Assembly: GCF_014303395.1 (NCBI RefSeq)
Contig: NZ_CP060298.1
Span: 1,364,001 to 1,428,000 of the forward strand
Direction of reading: 5' to 3'
From: Nakamurella sp. PAMC28650
GTDB lineage: Bacteria > Actinomycetota > Actinomycetes > Mycobacteriales > Nakamurellaceae
DNA length: 64,000 bases
Below the pieces are notes generated by a model. That model ran no database searches. It was not told where the DNA came from and saw only the letters and a program-made list of their open reading frames with translations. The position numbers and the translations under genes are program-made. Each line of letters starts with the position of its first letter. Position 1 is the first letter of the stretch. Shown one piece after another: positions 18,640 through 27,110 of the stretch.

Positions 18640-18849
18640 TCACTGATGGCCGATCATCGCTCCGACCCGGCCACCGACGGCCACCGCCACCACGATGACG
18701 ACGGCCACGACGAGCGAGGCCAGCAGCGTGTTCATGGGCTTGCGCATGTCGCGCGGACCTCGGTCCCGGGCGTGGAGCAGCAGGGCGAGGGCGATGAGCG
18801 ACCTCGTGGCATGGGCCTGCAGGATGACCTTCGGTCGGGTCTGGCTCAT
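18640..18849 (-). CDS. small single-span membrane protein in the type VII secretion operon
   Basis: 69 residues. A basic N-terminal half is followed by one C-terminal transmembrane helix (LLASLVVAVVIVVAVAVGG). Its ATG overlaps the stop of the preceding gene (ATGA at 18846-18849), so translation is coupled and the gene is very likely real despite its size. No family was recognised. Position suggests an accessory or anchoring role for the secretion apparatus. Confidence 0.6.
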   Translation of the reverse strand: MSQTRPKVILQAHATRSLIALALLLHARDRGPRDMRKPMNTLLASLVVAVVIVVAVAVGGRVGAMIGHQ

Positions 18850-19739
18850 CGCCGGCGGCCCTTGGCGGGATCGTCCCCGGCGGGACCGGCTCCGGCGGGA
18901 CCGGCCCCGGGACCGGCTCCGGGACCGGTTCCGGGACCGGGATCTGGTGCGGAAGCCTCCGGAGGCTCGATGCGGCGCAGCACCATGGTTCCGAAACCGC
19001 GCTCGAACCCCGGTCCGCCCGGGGTGGCTGGCGTGGTGAATTCACCCTCCACCGCCTCGGGCCCGTCGTCGGCAAGCTGGCCGGTCCCGGTTCCGGCCGC
19101 GAGCGTGTCGGCGTCATCGGTCTCGGTGGTCCGGATGCTCTGGGCCGCAGCACGAATCAGCGACTCGAGCGGATCGGTCAGCTCCGGGTAGGCGCTCGCG
19201 GTGGAAAGGATGACGGTCCAGCTGGTGCCCGGGATCGGGACGAACACCTGGATGCTGGTCAGCGCGGCGATCTCGGCCGTCCCGGGCACCACCATCGTCA
19301 TCCGGTCGCGGTGCATGACCGCCGGTCCTACCCCGGTGATGATCTCGCTGGTGACGCCCGTGCGCGGCAGGATGTCGTGCACCCGGCCGAGCGAGGCGAC
19401 CCGGCCGTCGCTGGCGAAGGCCAGGTGGAGTCCGAAGCTGGCCGCACCGCCCGCGGCGCGGCGTCCGACGGTGATCAGGCTCAACGCCGCGCCCGCCCGC
19501 TGGCAGTCGGCGACCAGGCCTTCCAGCAGCGCGACGATCTCCCGGCGCTCCCTGGCCGGCACACGTGAACCGCGAAAGGTCGTGTCGATCAGATCGTCGG
19601 CCGACCGTCGCCAGGTGCCCGGGTTCGAGTCCAGGCGGGACCAGGTGGCGGGGACGCGCATCCACACCGGGAAAGGTGGGAAGGGGACCTCCGGATTGAG
19701 CTCGATCCGGTCACCGGCCAGCTCGCCGATCTGCGTCAC
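18846..19739 (-). CDS. hypothetical type VII secretion-associated protein
   Basis: 297 residues, GTG start at 19739 inside the stop of the WXG100 gene (GTGA overlap). The first ~210 residues look folded, with alternating hydrophobic strands (SIQVFVPIPGTSWTVILSTA) and a ligand-domain-like ending (DPLESLIRAAAQSIR). The last ~55 residues are a Gly/Pro/Ala repeat (GPGAGPGAGPAGAGPAG) ending in KGRRR. No signal peptide is seen. No family was recognised with confidence. Translation-coupled placement behind the WXG100 gene suggests a chaperone, substrate or stabilising partner. Confidence 0.6.
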   Translation of the reverse strand: MTQIGELAGDRIELNPEVPFPPFPVWMRVPATWSRLDSNPGTWRRSADDLIDTTFRGSRVPARERREIVALLEGLVADCQRAGAALSLITVGRRAAGGAASFGLHLAFASDGRVASLGRVHDILPRTGVTSEIITGVGPAVMHRDRMTMVVPGTAEIAALTSIQVFVPIPGTSWTVILSTASAYPELTDPLESLIRAAAQSIRTTETDDADTLAAGTGTGQLADDGPEAVEGEFTTPATPGGPGFERGFGTMVLRRIEPPEASAPDPGPGTGPGAGPGAGPAGAGPAGDDPAKGRRR

Positions 19740-20065
19740 TGCGACGGCCCGCCGCCTGACGGTCCGGCCCCGCTGCCGCCCGGGTTCATCGCAGTCGCGA
19801 GACCGGAGTCGGTCTGGGCGGCGAGGGCGCCGATCTGGGTGCTCTTCTCGCCGAAGCCGCCGATGTTCTCGCCCAGTTTCTTCACGCTGGCCTCCCACTC
19901 GCTGCGGAAGTGGCCGAGCGCCCCGTTGATCCGGTCCTGGTCGGCGGTGAGCCCGAGGATCTCGAACGCGTTCTTCGACTTCGACCCGATCTGATCCGAG
20001 ATGTTGGCCAGGTTGCTGCCGACCGACTGCAGAGCCTCGTACGGATACTGCGCATATTCCGACAT
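19736..20065 (-). CDS. WXG100-like type VII secretion protein
   Basis: 109 residues from the ATG at 20065, preceded by GGGGAGTGG. Two long amphipathic helices flank a turn near SEWEASVKKLGE, where Trp sits but the classical W-x-G is degenerate. A Gly/Ser/Pro-rich tail follows. Size, helix-turn-helix shape and position beside EccC and EccD support an EsxA/B-type export substrate, which would leave the cell as a dimer. Only one such gene is seen, so it may be a homodimer or pair with a product encoded elsewhere. Its divergent promoter region holds the 17-bp repeat array. Confidence 0.72.
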   Translation of the reverse strand: MSEYAQYPYEALQSVGSNLANISDQIGSKSKNAFEILGLTADQDRINGALGHFRSEWEASVKKLGENIGGFGEKSTQIGALAAQTDSGLATAMNPGGSGAGPSGGGPSQ

Positions 20066-20207
20066 TTCCCACCACTCCCCGTTGTCGTGCTGTCGAACGA
20101 ACCTCGTGCCGAGCCCTGATCGGACGACCGGCACCGCGAGGTGGTTCCCTCGCCATCGTGCCAGTTGTGGCCGTCACCGTCGGCAGTTGTCCACATCGTT
20201 CGACAGC

Positions 20208-20291
20208 TGGAACCGTCGGTAGGTGGAACTGGTCGTCGGATGGAACCGTTCGACAGGTGGAACCGACCGGTCGGTGGAACTACCGTGCACG
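20208..20291. repeat. five-unit 17-bp array in the type VII divergent promoter
   Basis: The hexamer TGGAAC starts at 20208, 20224, 20241, 20258 and 20275, spaced 16, 17, 17 and 17 bases. The remaining 10-11 bases of each unit are only loosely alike (CGTTCGACAGG in one, CGACCGGTCGG in another). The array lies between the divergent WXG100 and MinD-like genes. Regular phasing with a conserved hexamer looks like an operator array. GGAAC also matches the -35 element of many ECF sigma factors, so overlapping ECF promoters are an alternative. Confidence 0.65.
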
Positions 20292-20363
20292 AGCGGGCGT
20301 CGGAGTGTTCCGGCGCCGGGACCGCCCCGCCCGCAGCATCCCCACGAAGTGACGAGGAGAGCG

Positions 20364-21191
20364 ATGAGTGTGCAGATCAGGCAACTGCTCGCCTCGGCGA
20401 GCCCCGCTCTCGCGATGGGTGTCGGGTCTTTCCGACGCGCCGGTGCGCTGGTACCGGCCGGCGCCAGGGGTCGGACCGTCGCACTGATCGGTCGACAGCC
20501 CGGCTCCGGGACCAGCACCGTCGCGGCCGTGATGGCACTGGCGGCAGCCGGCTACACCGGCAACCGAGTGGTCGTCATCGAGACCAACACCCCCGGCCCC
20601 GGTGCCGGCCGCGGGGTCACCCAGCTGCTGGGCGGAACCGGCGACGGGCGCCTGCCCGCTCTGCTCGCCGTGCCGGACGGCGAGGCGGTGGCCCGGCGCC
20701 GGATCCGGGCGGCGGCCACTCCGGGCGCGGCCGTCCCGGTGCTCGCACTGCCGCCGGAGGCCGGCGGCTTTGCCCCACAGGTGCTCGAGCGGACCCTGGC
20801 CCGGCTGCGTCATCGGGCCGACCTGACGATCGTCGACACCCCTAGTGACCGGGGCGAACCGGTCTTCCACGCCGTTCTGCACCTGGTCGACCACGTCCTG
20901 CTGGTGCTGCCCGCCGACGCCGAGGCGCCGGAGCGTCTGGCCGCCATGCGTCGCTGGCTCGCCGCAACCCCGGGGCGGCCCCGTCAGCACGACCTGTCCG
21001 TGGTGCTGGTCGCCCGCAAGTCGCTCGTCCCGTCGTGGCGGCCGCAGGATCTCCGGTGGGTGCTGCTCCGACGGGACCGTGCCCTGCGTGACGGGCGGCC
21101 CGGCCGGATGTCCAGGGCGTCGCTCACCGGCGCCCTGGATCTGCTGACGACCGTCTCCGACCCGGTCAGTCGATCGAATCCTCCGGCCTGA
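20364..21191 (+). CDS. MinD/ParA-like protein of the type VII secretion locus with altered P-loop
   Basis: 275 residues from the ATG at 20364, with GAGGAGAG upstream. The fold is SIMIBI/MinD-like: a first strand VALIGRQPGSGTST in place of the deviant Walker A, then VVVIETNTPG (switch I), LTIVDTPS (Walker B/switch II) and VLLVLPAD. Both lysines of the usual KGGxGKT motif are replaced (Q and T), so ATP hydrolysis may be lost or different. ESX loci often carry such ATPases (EspI-like). It is convergent with eccC, and their 3' ends overlap by 26 bases. Confidence 0.7.
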   Translation: MSVQIRQLLASASPALAMGVGSFRRAGALVPAGARGRTVALIGRQPGSGTSTVAAVMALAAAGYTGNRVVVIETNTPGPGAGRGVTQLLGGTGDGRLPALLAVPDGEAVARRRIRAAATPGAAVPVLALPPEAGGFAPQVLERTLARLRHRADLTIVDTPSDRGEPVFHAVLHLVDHVLLVLPADAEAPERLAAMRRWLAATPGRPRQHDLSVVLVARKSLVPSWRPQDLRWVLLRRDRALRDGRPGRMSRASLTGALDLLTTVSDPVSRSNPPA

Positions 21192-24100
21192 AGGCCAGCT
21201 GTACCAACGTCGGCTTGCGGCCGCGTCGTACCAGGGTGCCGCGGCCGGGCGGCTGGACCGACAGGTGCACGCCCGGGTAGAGCGCCCCCTCCTGACGGTC
21301 GCCGGAGAGCAGCAGTCCGGTGGCGCCGACCTCGCGGAGCCGCTGCGGCACCGGCTCGTAGAGCGCGCGGGACACCCCGCCGGAACGCCGCGCCACGATC
21401 ATGTGGAATCCGACGTCCCTGGCCTGCGGGAGGAACTCGACGAACGGGGCCAACGGACCCGAGCCGCCGGGGGAGAGCAGGTCGTAGTCGTCGACGACGA
21501 CGAAGATCTCCGGGCCGCGCCACCAGGAGCGGGCGCGGAGAGCGGCCGCGGTCACGTCCTCCGGTGGCAGCCGCCCCTTGAGCTCGCCGGCCACCCCGGC
21601 CGCCATCCCGGCCGCCGTCGCGGTGGTCCCGGCGTAGGCGCCGAGGTAGTCCTCGGGGACCACGTCCAGCAGGGTTCGACGGATGTCGAACACTGCGAAC
21701 ACCACCTCGTTGTCGGTGTACCGGCCCACCAGATCCCGCACGATCATCTTCAGCAGCGACGTCTTGCCGGACTCTGCGTCACCGATCACCAGCAGGTGCG
21801 CGTCGGCACCGCGCCAGTCGAGTTCGACGGGTTTGAGATCGGTCTCGTCGACGCCGATCACGATGCCGCTCCTGGTCCCGGCGGCCCGCAGCAGCCGGCC
21901 GTGATCCACCAGGGTCGGCAGCATCCGGATCTCCGGGACCGGGTCACCGGGCCAGGCCGAGGCGATCGAGGCGATCAGCGATTCCAGGGTCGACCCACCG
22001 CCCAGATGCGGCAGGCAGACCTGGGCCTGCAGCCCACCCTCGACCAGAGCCCGACCGGGATTGTCCGACCGCAGGTTGACGGCCTGCTTGCGGCCGACCA
22101 CCGAATCACCCGGATCGTTGAGCCGGAACTCGATCTTGGTCCCGATCGCCGCCTGCAGTTGCATGCGGATGTCCGACCAGCGACCGGCCGTCAGGATCAG
22201 GTGGACGCCGTAGCCGGGACCGCGGGTGCCCAGATCCTGGACCAGGTCGGCCAGGTCCTCGAAATCGCTGCGCAGCACCGGGAAGTTGTCGATCACCAGG
22301 AAGATGTCGGCGACCTGCAGTTCGGTGAGACGCCCCTGCCGGAATCGATCGCGCATGGCCTCGACCGAGTCGATGCCCAACCGGCCGAACAGCTCCTCGC
22401 GCTCGGCCATCGCGGTGGCCACCTCGGCCACCGTGCGGCGCACCCGGTCACCGTCGAGCCTGGTGGCCACGCCGGCGACATGGGGCAGGCCGTCCAGGAT
22501 CCTGAGCGCGCCGCCCCCGAGGTCGAGGCAGTAGAACGCGACCTCGCCCGGTTGGTGGGACAGGGCGGTGGACACGACCAGGGTGCGCAGGAGAGTGGAC
22601 TTCCCGGTCTGCGGGGCCCCGAGGATCGCCAGGTGACCGCCGGAGGCACCGAGGTCGAGCGACAACGGTTCCTGCTTCTGCTCGGCCGGCCTGTCCAGCA
22701 GTCCGACGAGTGCCACGAGAGGGCCGGCCGACTGCGGGGTCGTGGTTGCGTTCCCGGATCGGGCGTCGAAGCGCAGCCCGAGTACGGGATCGGTGACGAG
22801 CTCGCCGAGCACGGCTCCGAGGGTGAGCTCGTGGGGCAGCGGCGGCAGCCAGATCTGGGTGACCTGACGCCCGGCCGCGGCCAACTGCGCGACGGCCACG
22901 TCGAGCACGGTCGGGGCGAGTGCATCGACCTCGACCGCCGGAGCGGGCCGATCCGGCTCGATCGCGGCGAGGTAGGCCGCGGTGTCGTTGAAGAACGGGA
23001 AGGGAGCCGGTACCGGCGCGGCGTCCGCGACGGTCTCGCCCGTCACCGGCGGAACGTAGGCCCCGGAGACGTAGCCGGCCTTGAACCGTTGGAACAGCGT
23101 GGTGTCGACCTTCAGGAAGCCCGACCCGGGAATGGGCGGGAGCTCGTAGGCGTCGCCGACGCCCAGCACGGCGCGCGACTCGCCGACGTTGAAGGTGCGC
23201 AACCCCAGGCGGTAGGACAGGAAGGATTCGAGCCCACGCAGCCGCCCCTCCTCCAGTCGCTGGCTGGCGAGCAGCAGATGGACGCCGATCGAACGTCCGA
23301 TCCGGCCGATGGCCAGGAACAGCTCGATGAAATCGGGCTTGGCGGTGAGCAGCTCACCGAACTCGTCGATCACCACGAAGAGGTTGGGCAGCGGCGGATC
23401 GCACAGCGGGTCGCCGCTGTCCCGGCGACGGTTGTACTCGGTGACGTTCGGCAGGTTCCCGGCGTCGGCGAGCAACTGCTGGCGTCGTTTCATCTCCCCG
23501 AACAGGGCGTCGTGCAGTCGATCCACCAGGCCGGTGTCGTCGGACAGGTTCGAGATCATCGCTGCGCAGTGCGGCGCGCGCTCCAACCCCGCAAAGGTCG
23601 CGCCGCCCTTGTAGTCGACCAGCACCAGTGAGAGGCGCTCCGGCGGGTGCAGCATCGCCATCGTCAGCACCACCGTGCGCAGCACCTCGGACTTGCCGGA
23701 TCCGGTGGCGCCGACGCAGAGGCCGTGCGGACCTATCCCGCCCAGTGCGGGCTCCTTCAGATCGAGGTACACCCGTTCGCCCGCCGGTCCGAGGCCGAAC
23801 GGGACCCGCAGGAAATCGACCATCGCGCGGGGCGCCCAGGTCTGCGACACGTCGAAGTGTCCAGGGTCCCGGACGCCGACCAGGTCGCCGAGGTCCAGCA
23901 CCGCTTCCAGCGGGGCGGCCGAGGACGTCTCCTCGACCAGCCGGACCGCCGTCAGCTCCCGGACCAGAGCCTTGACGGTGGAGGCCGAGATGGCGTCCGG
24001 TTCCCCCGAACGCGCCCCGGCGGCTCTGGTCCGTGCTTCGGCCCGGTCGTCGTCATCGCGCGGCGGCCGGAGATCCTGCACCTGCACAGCGCCCTCGTGG

Positions 24101-25251
24101 CAGGTCAGCCGGACGTCCACCCGCTCCGGTTCCTGCTGGACGGATTCGGCGAGCGTGATCACGTGGATGCCGAGGTCGGCCGGCCCTAGCTCGGGCGGGA
24201 GACCGGCGAACAGATCGAGCCGGGGGTCGCCGAGGTCGATGACCACGACGAGCGCCGGCCCGAATCTGGACGGATCGGCGCGGCCGAACCGGCCGGCTCT
24301 GATCGCCTCGCCGGTGCGCCGGGAGATCTCCGGACCGAGCAGCTGGGCGAGCGCCTCGGGGTGTTCGGTGGCCAGCCGCTTCGGCGCGGCACCGTCGAAC
24401 TCGTCCGCAGAGAGCGAGTGCGGCAACCACTTGAGCCAGCCGAGCCAGCCGGCCGACCGCCGGGGCACGCAGCTGTAGATGCGCAGCTCACCAGGGCCGT
24501 GCCAGGCCGCCAGCTGGGCGAGCGCCGCCGTCAGCACCTGCCGGGCCGCGCCGGACGGGCCGACCACCGAGACCCGTCCGCTGACCGGCAGCCCGATCGG
24601 CATGCCTTTCACGATCCGGTCCCGCTCGACGATCCGCAGGACGGCGGCCGCGACCACGACGTCCGGTTCGGCCAGTGGATCGCGGTCCAGCGGCGCGACC
24701 ACCCGCTGCCACAGGGGGCCGGCGCCGGTGCCGATCCTCGCGACCAGGAAGTCGGGATCGCCCGGCCGGCGCTCCCAGAGACGCAACGGATCACGCACGA
24801 GTTCGGGGAGCATTGCCGGATCGGGATGGTGGTGCAGTGCGAGGGCGCGCTGCGCCCGCACCGATTCGGCCAGGTCGCCGCGTACCCGGTCGAGATAGTC
24901 GAGATAGCGTCGCCGCAGGTCGTTGGCCCTTTTGCCGGCACCTGTGCGCTGCGCGACGAACATCACGATCGCGCCGATGACGGTCGCGGCCAGCATGATG
25001 CCGCCGGCGATCAGCATCACCGGATTGCGGTTGGCCACGATCATGATCAGGGACCCGGCCCCGCCCATGATCGGCATCATGATCTGCATGACGCCCTGCA
25101 GCCCGGCCGCCGCATCTGGCAGCGTAGGCGGCGAGAGCAGTTCGACCGGCCGCAGGTCGATCGGTTCCGTCCGGCTGCGGGCCGGTCGGTGGATCAGTCG
25201 TTGTGACACCCCCGCACCCCCCCCGGCCGACGAGCGATCACGCGTTCGCAT
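21166..25251 (-). CDS. eccC: type VII secretion system ATPase EccC (FtsK/SpoIIIE)
   Basis: 1361 residues from the ATG at 25251. Two transmembrane helices (about residues 53-73 and 78-100) are followed by a linker domain and three FtsK-type ATPase domains. P-loops are GATGSGKSE (about residue 515), GAPQTGKST (about 882) and GDAESGKTS (about 1160); the first domain has Walker B VVIDEFGELL. EccC is the motor that binds the substrate and powers export. Many loci split it into EccCa and EccCb; this is the fused form. EccB, EccE and mycosin are not in the window. It is divergent from eccD, and its 3' end overlaps the MinD-like gene. Confidence 0.95.
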   Translation of the reverse strand: MRTRDRSSAGGGAGVSQRLIHRPARSRTEPIDLRPVELLSPPTLPDAAAGLQGVMQIMMPIMGGAGSLIMIVANRNPVMLIAGGIMLAATVIGAIVMFVAQRTGAGKRANDLRRRYLDYLDRVRGDLAESVRAQRALALHHHPDPAMLPELVRDPLRLWERRPGDPDFLVARIGTGAGPLWQRVVAPLDRDPLAEPDVVVAAAVLRIVERDRIVKGMPIGLPVSGRVSVVGPSGAARQVLTAALAQLAAWHGPGELRIYSCVPRRSAGWLGWLKWLPHSLSADEFDGAAPKRLATEHPEALAQLLGPEISRRTGEAIRAGRFGRADPSRFGPALVVVIDLGDPRLDLFAGLPPELGPADLGIHVITLAESVQQEPERVDVRLTCHEGAVQVQDLRPPRDDDDRAEARTRAAGARSGEPDAISASTVKALVRELTAVRLVEETSSAAPLEAVLDLGDLVGVRDPGHFDVSQTWAPRAMVDFLRVPFGLGPAGERVYLDLKEPALGGIGPHGLCVGATGSGKSEVLRTVVLTMAMLHPPERLSLVLVDYKGGATFAGLERAPHCAAMISNLSDDTGLVDRLHDALFGEMKRRQQLLADAGNLPNVTEYNRRRDSGDPLCDPPLPNLFVVIDEFGELLTAKPDFIELFLAIGRIGRSIGVHLLLASQRLEEGRLRGLESFLSYRLGLRTFNVGESRAVLGVGDAYELPPIPGSGFLKVDTTLFQRFKAGYVSGAYVPPVTGETVADAAPVPAPFPFFNDTAAYLAAIEPDRPAPAVEVDALAPTVLDVAVAQLAAAGRQVTQIWLPPLPHELTLGAVLGELVTDPVLGLRFDARSGNATTTPQSAGPLVALVGLLDRPAEQKQEPLSLDLGASGGHLAILGAPQTGKSTLLRTLVVSTALSHQPGEVAFYCLDLGGGALRILDGLPHVAGVATRLDGDRVRRTVAEVATAMAEREELFGRLGIDSVEAMRDRFRQGRLTELQVADIFLVIDNFPVLRSDFEDLADLVQDLGTRGPGYGVHLILTAGRWSDIRMQLQAAIGTKIEFRLNDPGDSVVGRKQAVNLRSDNPGRALVEGGLQAQVCLPHLGGGSTLESLIASIASAWPGDPVPEIRMLPTLVDHGRLLRAAGTRSGIVIGVDETDLKPVELDWRGADAHLLVIGDAESGKTSLLKMIVRDLVGRYTDNEVVFAVFDIRRTLLDVVPEDYLGAYAGTTATAAGMAAGVAGELKGRLPPEDVTAAALRARSWWRGPEIFVVVDDYDLLSPGGSGPLAPFVEFLPQARDVGFHMIVARRSGGVSRALYEPVPQRLREVGATGLLLSGDRQEGALYPGVHLSVQPPGRGTLVRRGRKPTLVQLAFRPEDSID

Positions 25252-25467
25252 GATGACGTCGCCTAGAGTACGGCGGGTCACCGACAGCCGTCCGGGTTCG
25301 GCGTGATCAGGCGTCCGGGGCGGGGAAGCCGACGCCAGGACGCCGGTCCACCGCTGCAACGGTCCGGGGCGGCCGCACCGGTCCCGGGGCAAGCCCCAGC
25401 GGAGCGGGGCAGCGGAACCGATCCGGTCGCAACGGAGTCAGCTCTCCGCCGGCCCTTCGTGACCGCA

Positions 25468-25511
25468 CGCCGGAGCACGACGACCGCAGCGCCGGAGCAC
25501 GACGACCGCAG
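25468..25511. repeat. 22-bp perfect tandem duplication in the eccC-eccD intergenic region
   Basis: Two identical 22-base units, 25468-25489 and 25490-25511, begin CGCCGGAGCACGACG. The divergent 304-base interval 25252-25555 contains no gene; it should hold both promoters. The duplication ends 44 bases before the eccD start. Confidence 0.7.
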
Positions 25512-25555
25512 GGCATCACCGACATCGCACCGTTCGGGTCAGGCAGGGGAGGCGC

Positions 25556-27001
25556 ATGGGTACCCGGTTCACCAGGGTCACCGTCGTCGGCGACGGACGG
25601 CAGATCGACATCTCCCTCCCGGCCGACACGCCACTGGCCGAGCAGATGCCAACGGTGTTGAGGCTGTTGTCCGTGCCGATCACGGCGGTGCCGGTCCGCT
25701 GGCGGCTCGCCGCCCCCGAGTTCGGACCGATCGACCCCTCCAGGTCCCTCGACGAGGTCGGCGTCCTGGACGGCAGTCAGCTGTACCTGACCGAGGCGGC
25801 CGCCGCTCCGCCCCCGCCGTTCGTGGACGACGTCGAGACGACCGTCGCGGAGATGGTCCAGGACAGCGCCGCGAACTGGAGCGGCGAGCCCCGGCGGAGT
25901 GCGGTGGCCCGACTGCTCGCCGTCATGCTGACCGCGACGGTCGTCTTCGGCCTCTACGCCCCGTCCCCGATCGGCTGGGTCGCGCCCGCCGTGGTCGTCG
26001 TCGCGGCCCTGGCCGTCGGCCGTGTCATCACCGGCCGCGGTGGCTGGTTCGCCGCCTGTGCCGCCGTGCCGGCCGCTGCCACTCTGCTGCTGGGCTTCGT
26101 GGCCGTCCGGCCCTCGGCGTTCGGCCTGCGCGGACACGGCGCGGGTGTCCCCGGGGCGGCCGGCGGGGTCGTCGACGTGCCTCTGCGGCCGATCGACGAA
26201 CTCTCGGAAGCACTGCGCTGGAACGGTTTCCCGCTCGCCCTGATCGCGGCAGCCGCGATCGGGCTGGTCCTGGCCGGCCTCGTCCGGCGAACACCGGGTG
26301 TGGTCCTGGCCGGCGCGGCGACTGCGGCCGCTGCCGTCGCTGCGATCTTCTGCCTGCGGCTCGGGCTGCCACCGGACCGGACCGCCGGCCTCGGCCTGCT
26401 GGTCGGTGTCTCGCTGGCCGGTCTGGCCGGCCAGGCGGCTCTGGGCGGTGCCGGTCTGGTCGACCTGATGGTCGCGGACGAGCGCGGTGAACCGGTCCCG
26501 CGCGAGGCGGTCGCCACCGCGGTCCGGCGGGGGCTCGGGACGGCCGGTGGCATGCTCTGGGCCGCAGTCGGGATCGGCGCGGTCGCCTGCTCCATACTCA
26601 TCCTGCGCACCCCGGTCGTCGGCACCGCGGCGACCTGGACGGCGCCGGCTCTCGGGACCCTTGGCGGCCTGATCTTCGCGCTGCGGAGTCGCATGTTCAC
26701 CCGCACCCGGCACGTCGGTCCGATGCTGCTGGTGGCCGTGGTCGTCATGGTGGCGCTGGCCCTGCGCGCGCCGTCGTGGCTCTCGGCCGACCCGGCAGGA
26801 TCAGCGGTGATCACCCTGTCGGTGCTGGTCGTCGCAGGTGCGCTGACCGGCGTCGCGGGACTGCGGACCCTCCGGGAAGTGGCCGGCGCACGGTGGCAAC
26901 GCAACCTGGAACGACTGGAACTGGTCGCCATGCTGGCCCTGGTGCCCGGACTCGTGCTGCTGTTCAGGGTGATCCAGACGGTCCAGCGGTGGTGGGGTTG
27001 A
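25556..27001 (+). CDS. eccD: type VII secretion integral membrane protein EccD
   Basis: 481 residues, GGGGAGG just upstream of the ATG. Residues 1-85 form a ubiquitin-like YukD domain (TRVTVVGDGRQIDISLPAD...DGSQLYLTEA). From about residue 120 there are eleven hydrophobic helices, the architecture of EccD, which lines the export channel as dimers. Length agrees with the family. It is followed, after 109 bases, by the Hsp70-like gene in the same direction. Confidence 0.93.
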   Translation: MGTRFTRVTVVGDGRQIDISLPADTPLAEQMPTVLRLLSVPITAVPVRWRLAAPEFGPIDPSRSLDEVGVLDGSQLYLTEAAAAPPPPFVDDVETTVAEMVQDSAANWSGEPRRSAVARLLAVMLTATVVFGLYAPSPIGWVAPAVVVVAALAVGRVITGRGGWFAACAAVPAAATLLLGFVAVRPSAFGLRGHGAGVPGAAGGVVDVPLRPIDELSEALRWNGFPLALIAAAAIGLVLAGLVRRTPGVVLAGAATAAAAVAAIFCLRLGLPPDRTAGLGLLVGVSLAGLAGQAALGGAGLVDLMVADERGEPVPREAVATAVRRGLGTAGGMLWAAVGIGAVACSILILRTPVVGTAATWTAPALGTLGGLIFALRSRMFTRTRHVGPMLLVAVVVMVALALRAPSWLSADPAGSAVITLSVLVVAGALTGVAGLRTLREVAGARWQRNLERLELVAMLALVPGLVLLFRVIQTVQRWWG

Positions 27002-27110
27002 ATCTCACGTCGATCGTTCTCGTTCGGATCAGGCGCGCGGACGCGCCGTGTGACGATGTGACCAAGGACAGCGGACATCAGGGGGCAGCCCCGGGAACGG
27101 CAGGTGGGTG

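Noticed and set aside
20208-20291. CRISPR-like array
   Set aside because: Units are only 17 bases with a six-base conserved core, no spacers of usual length, and no cas genes.
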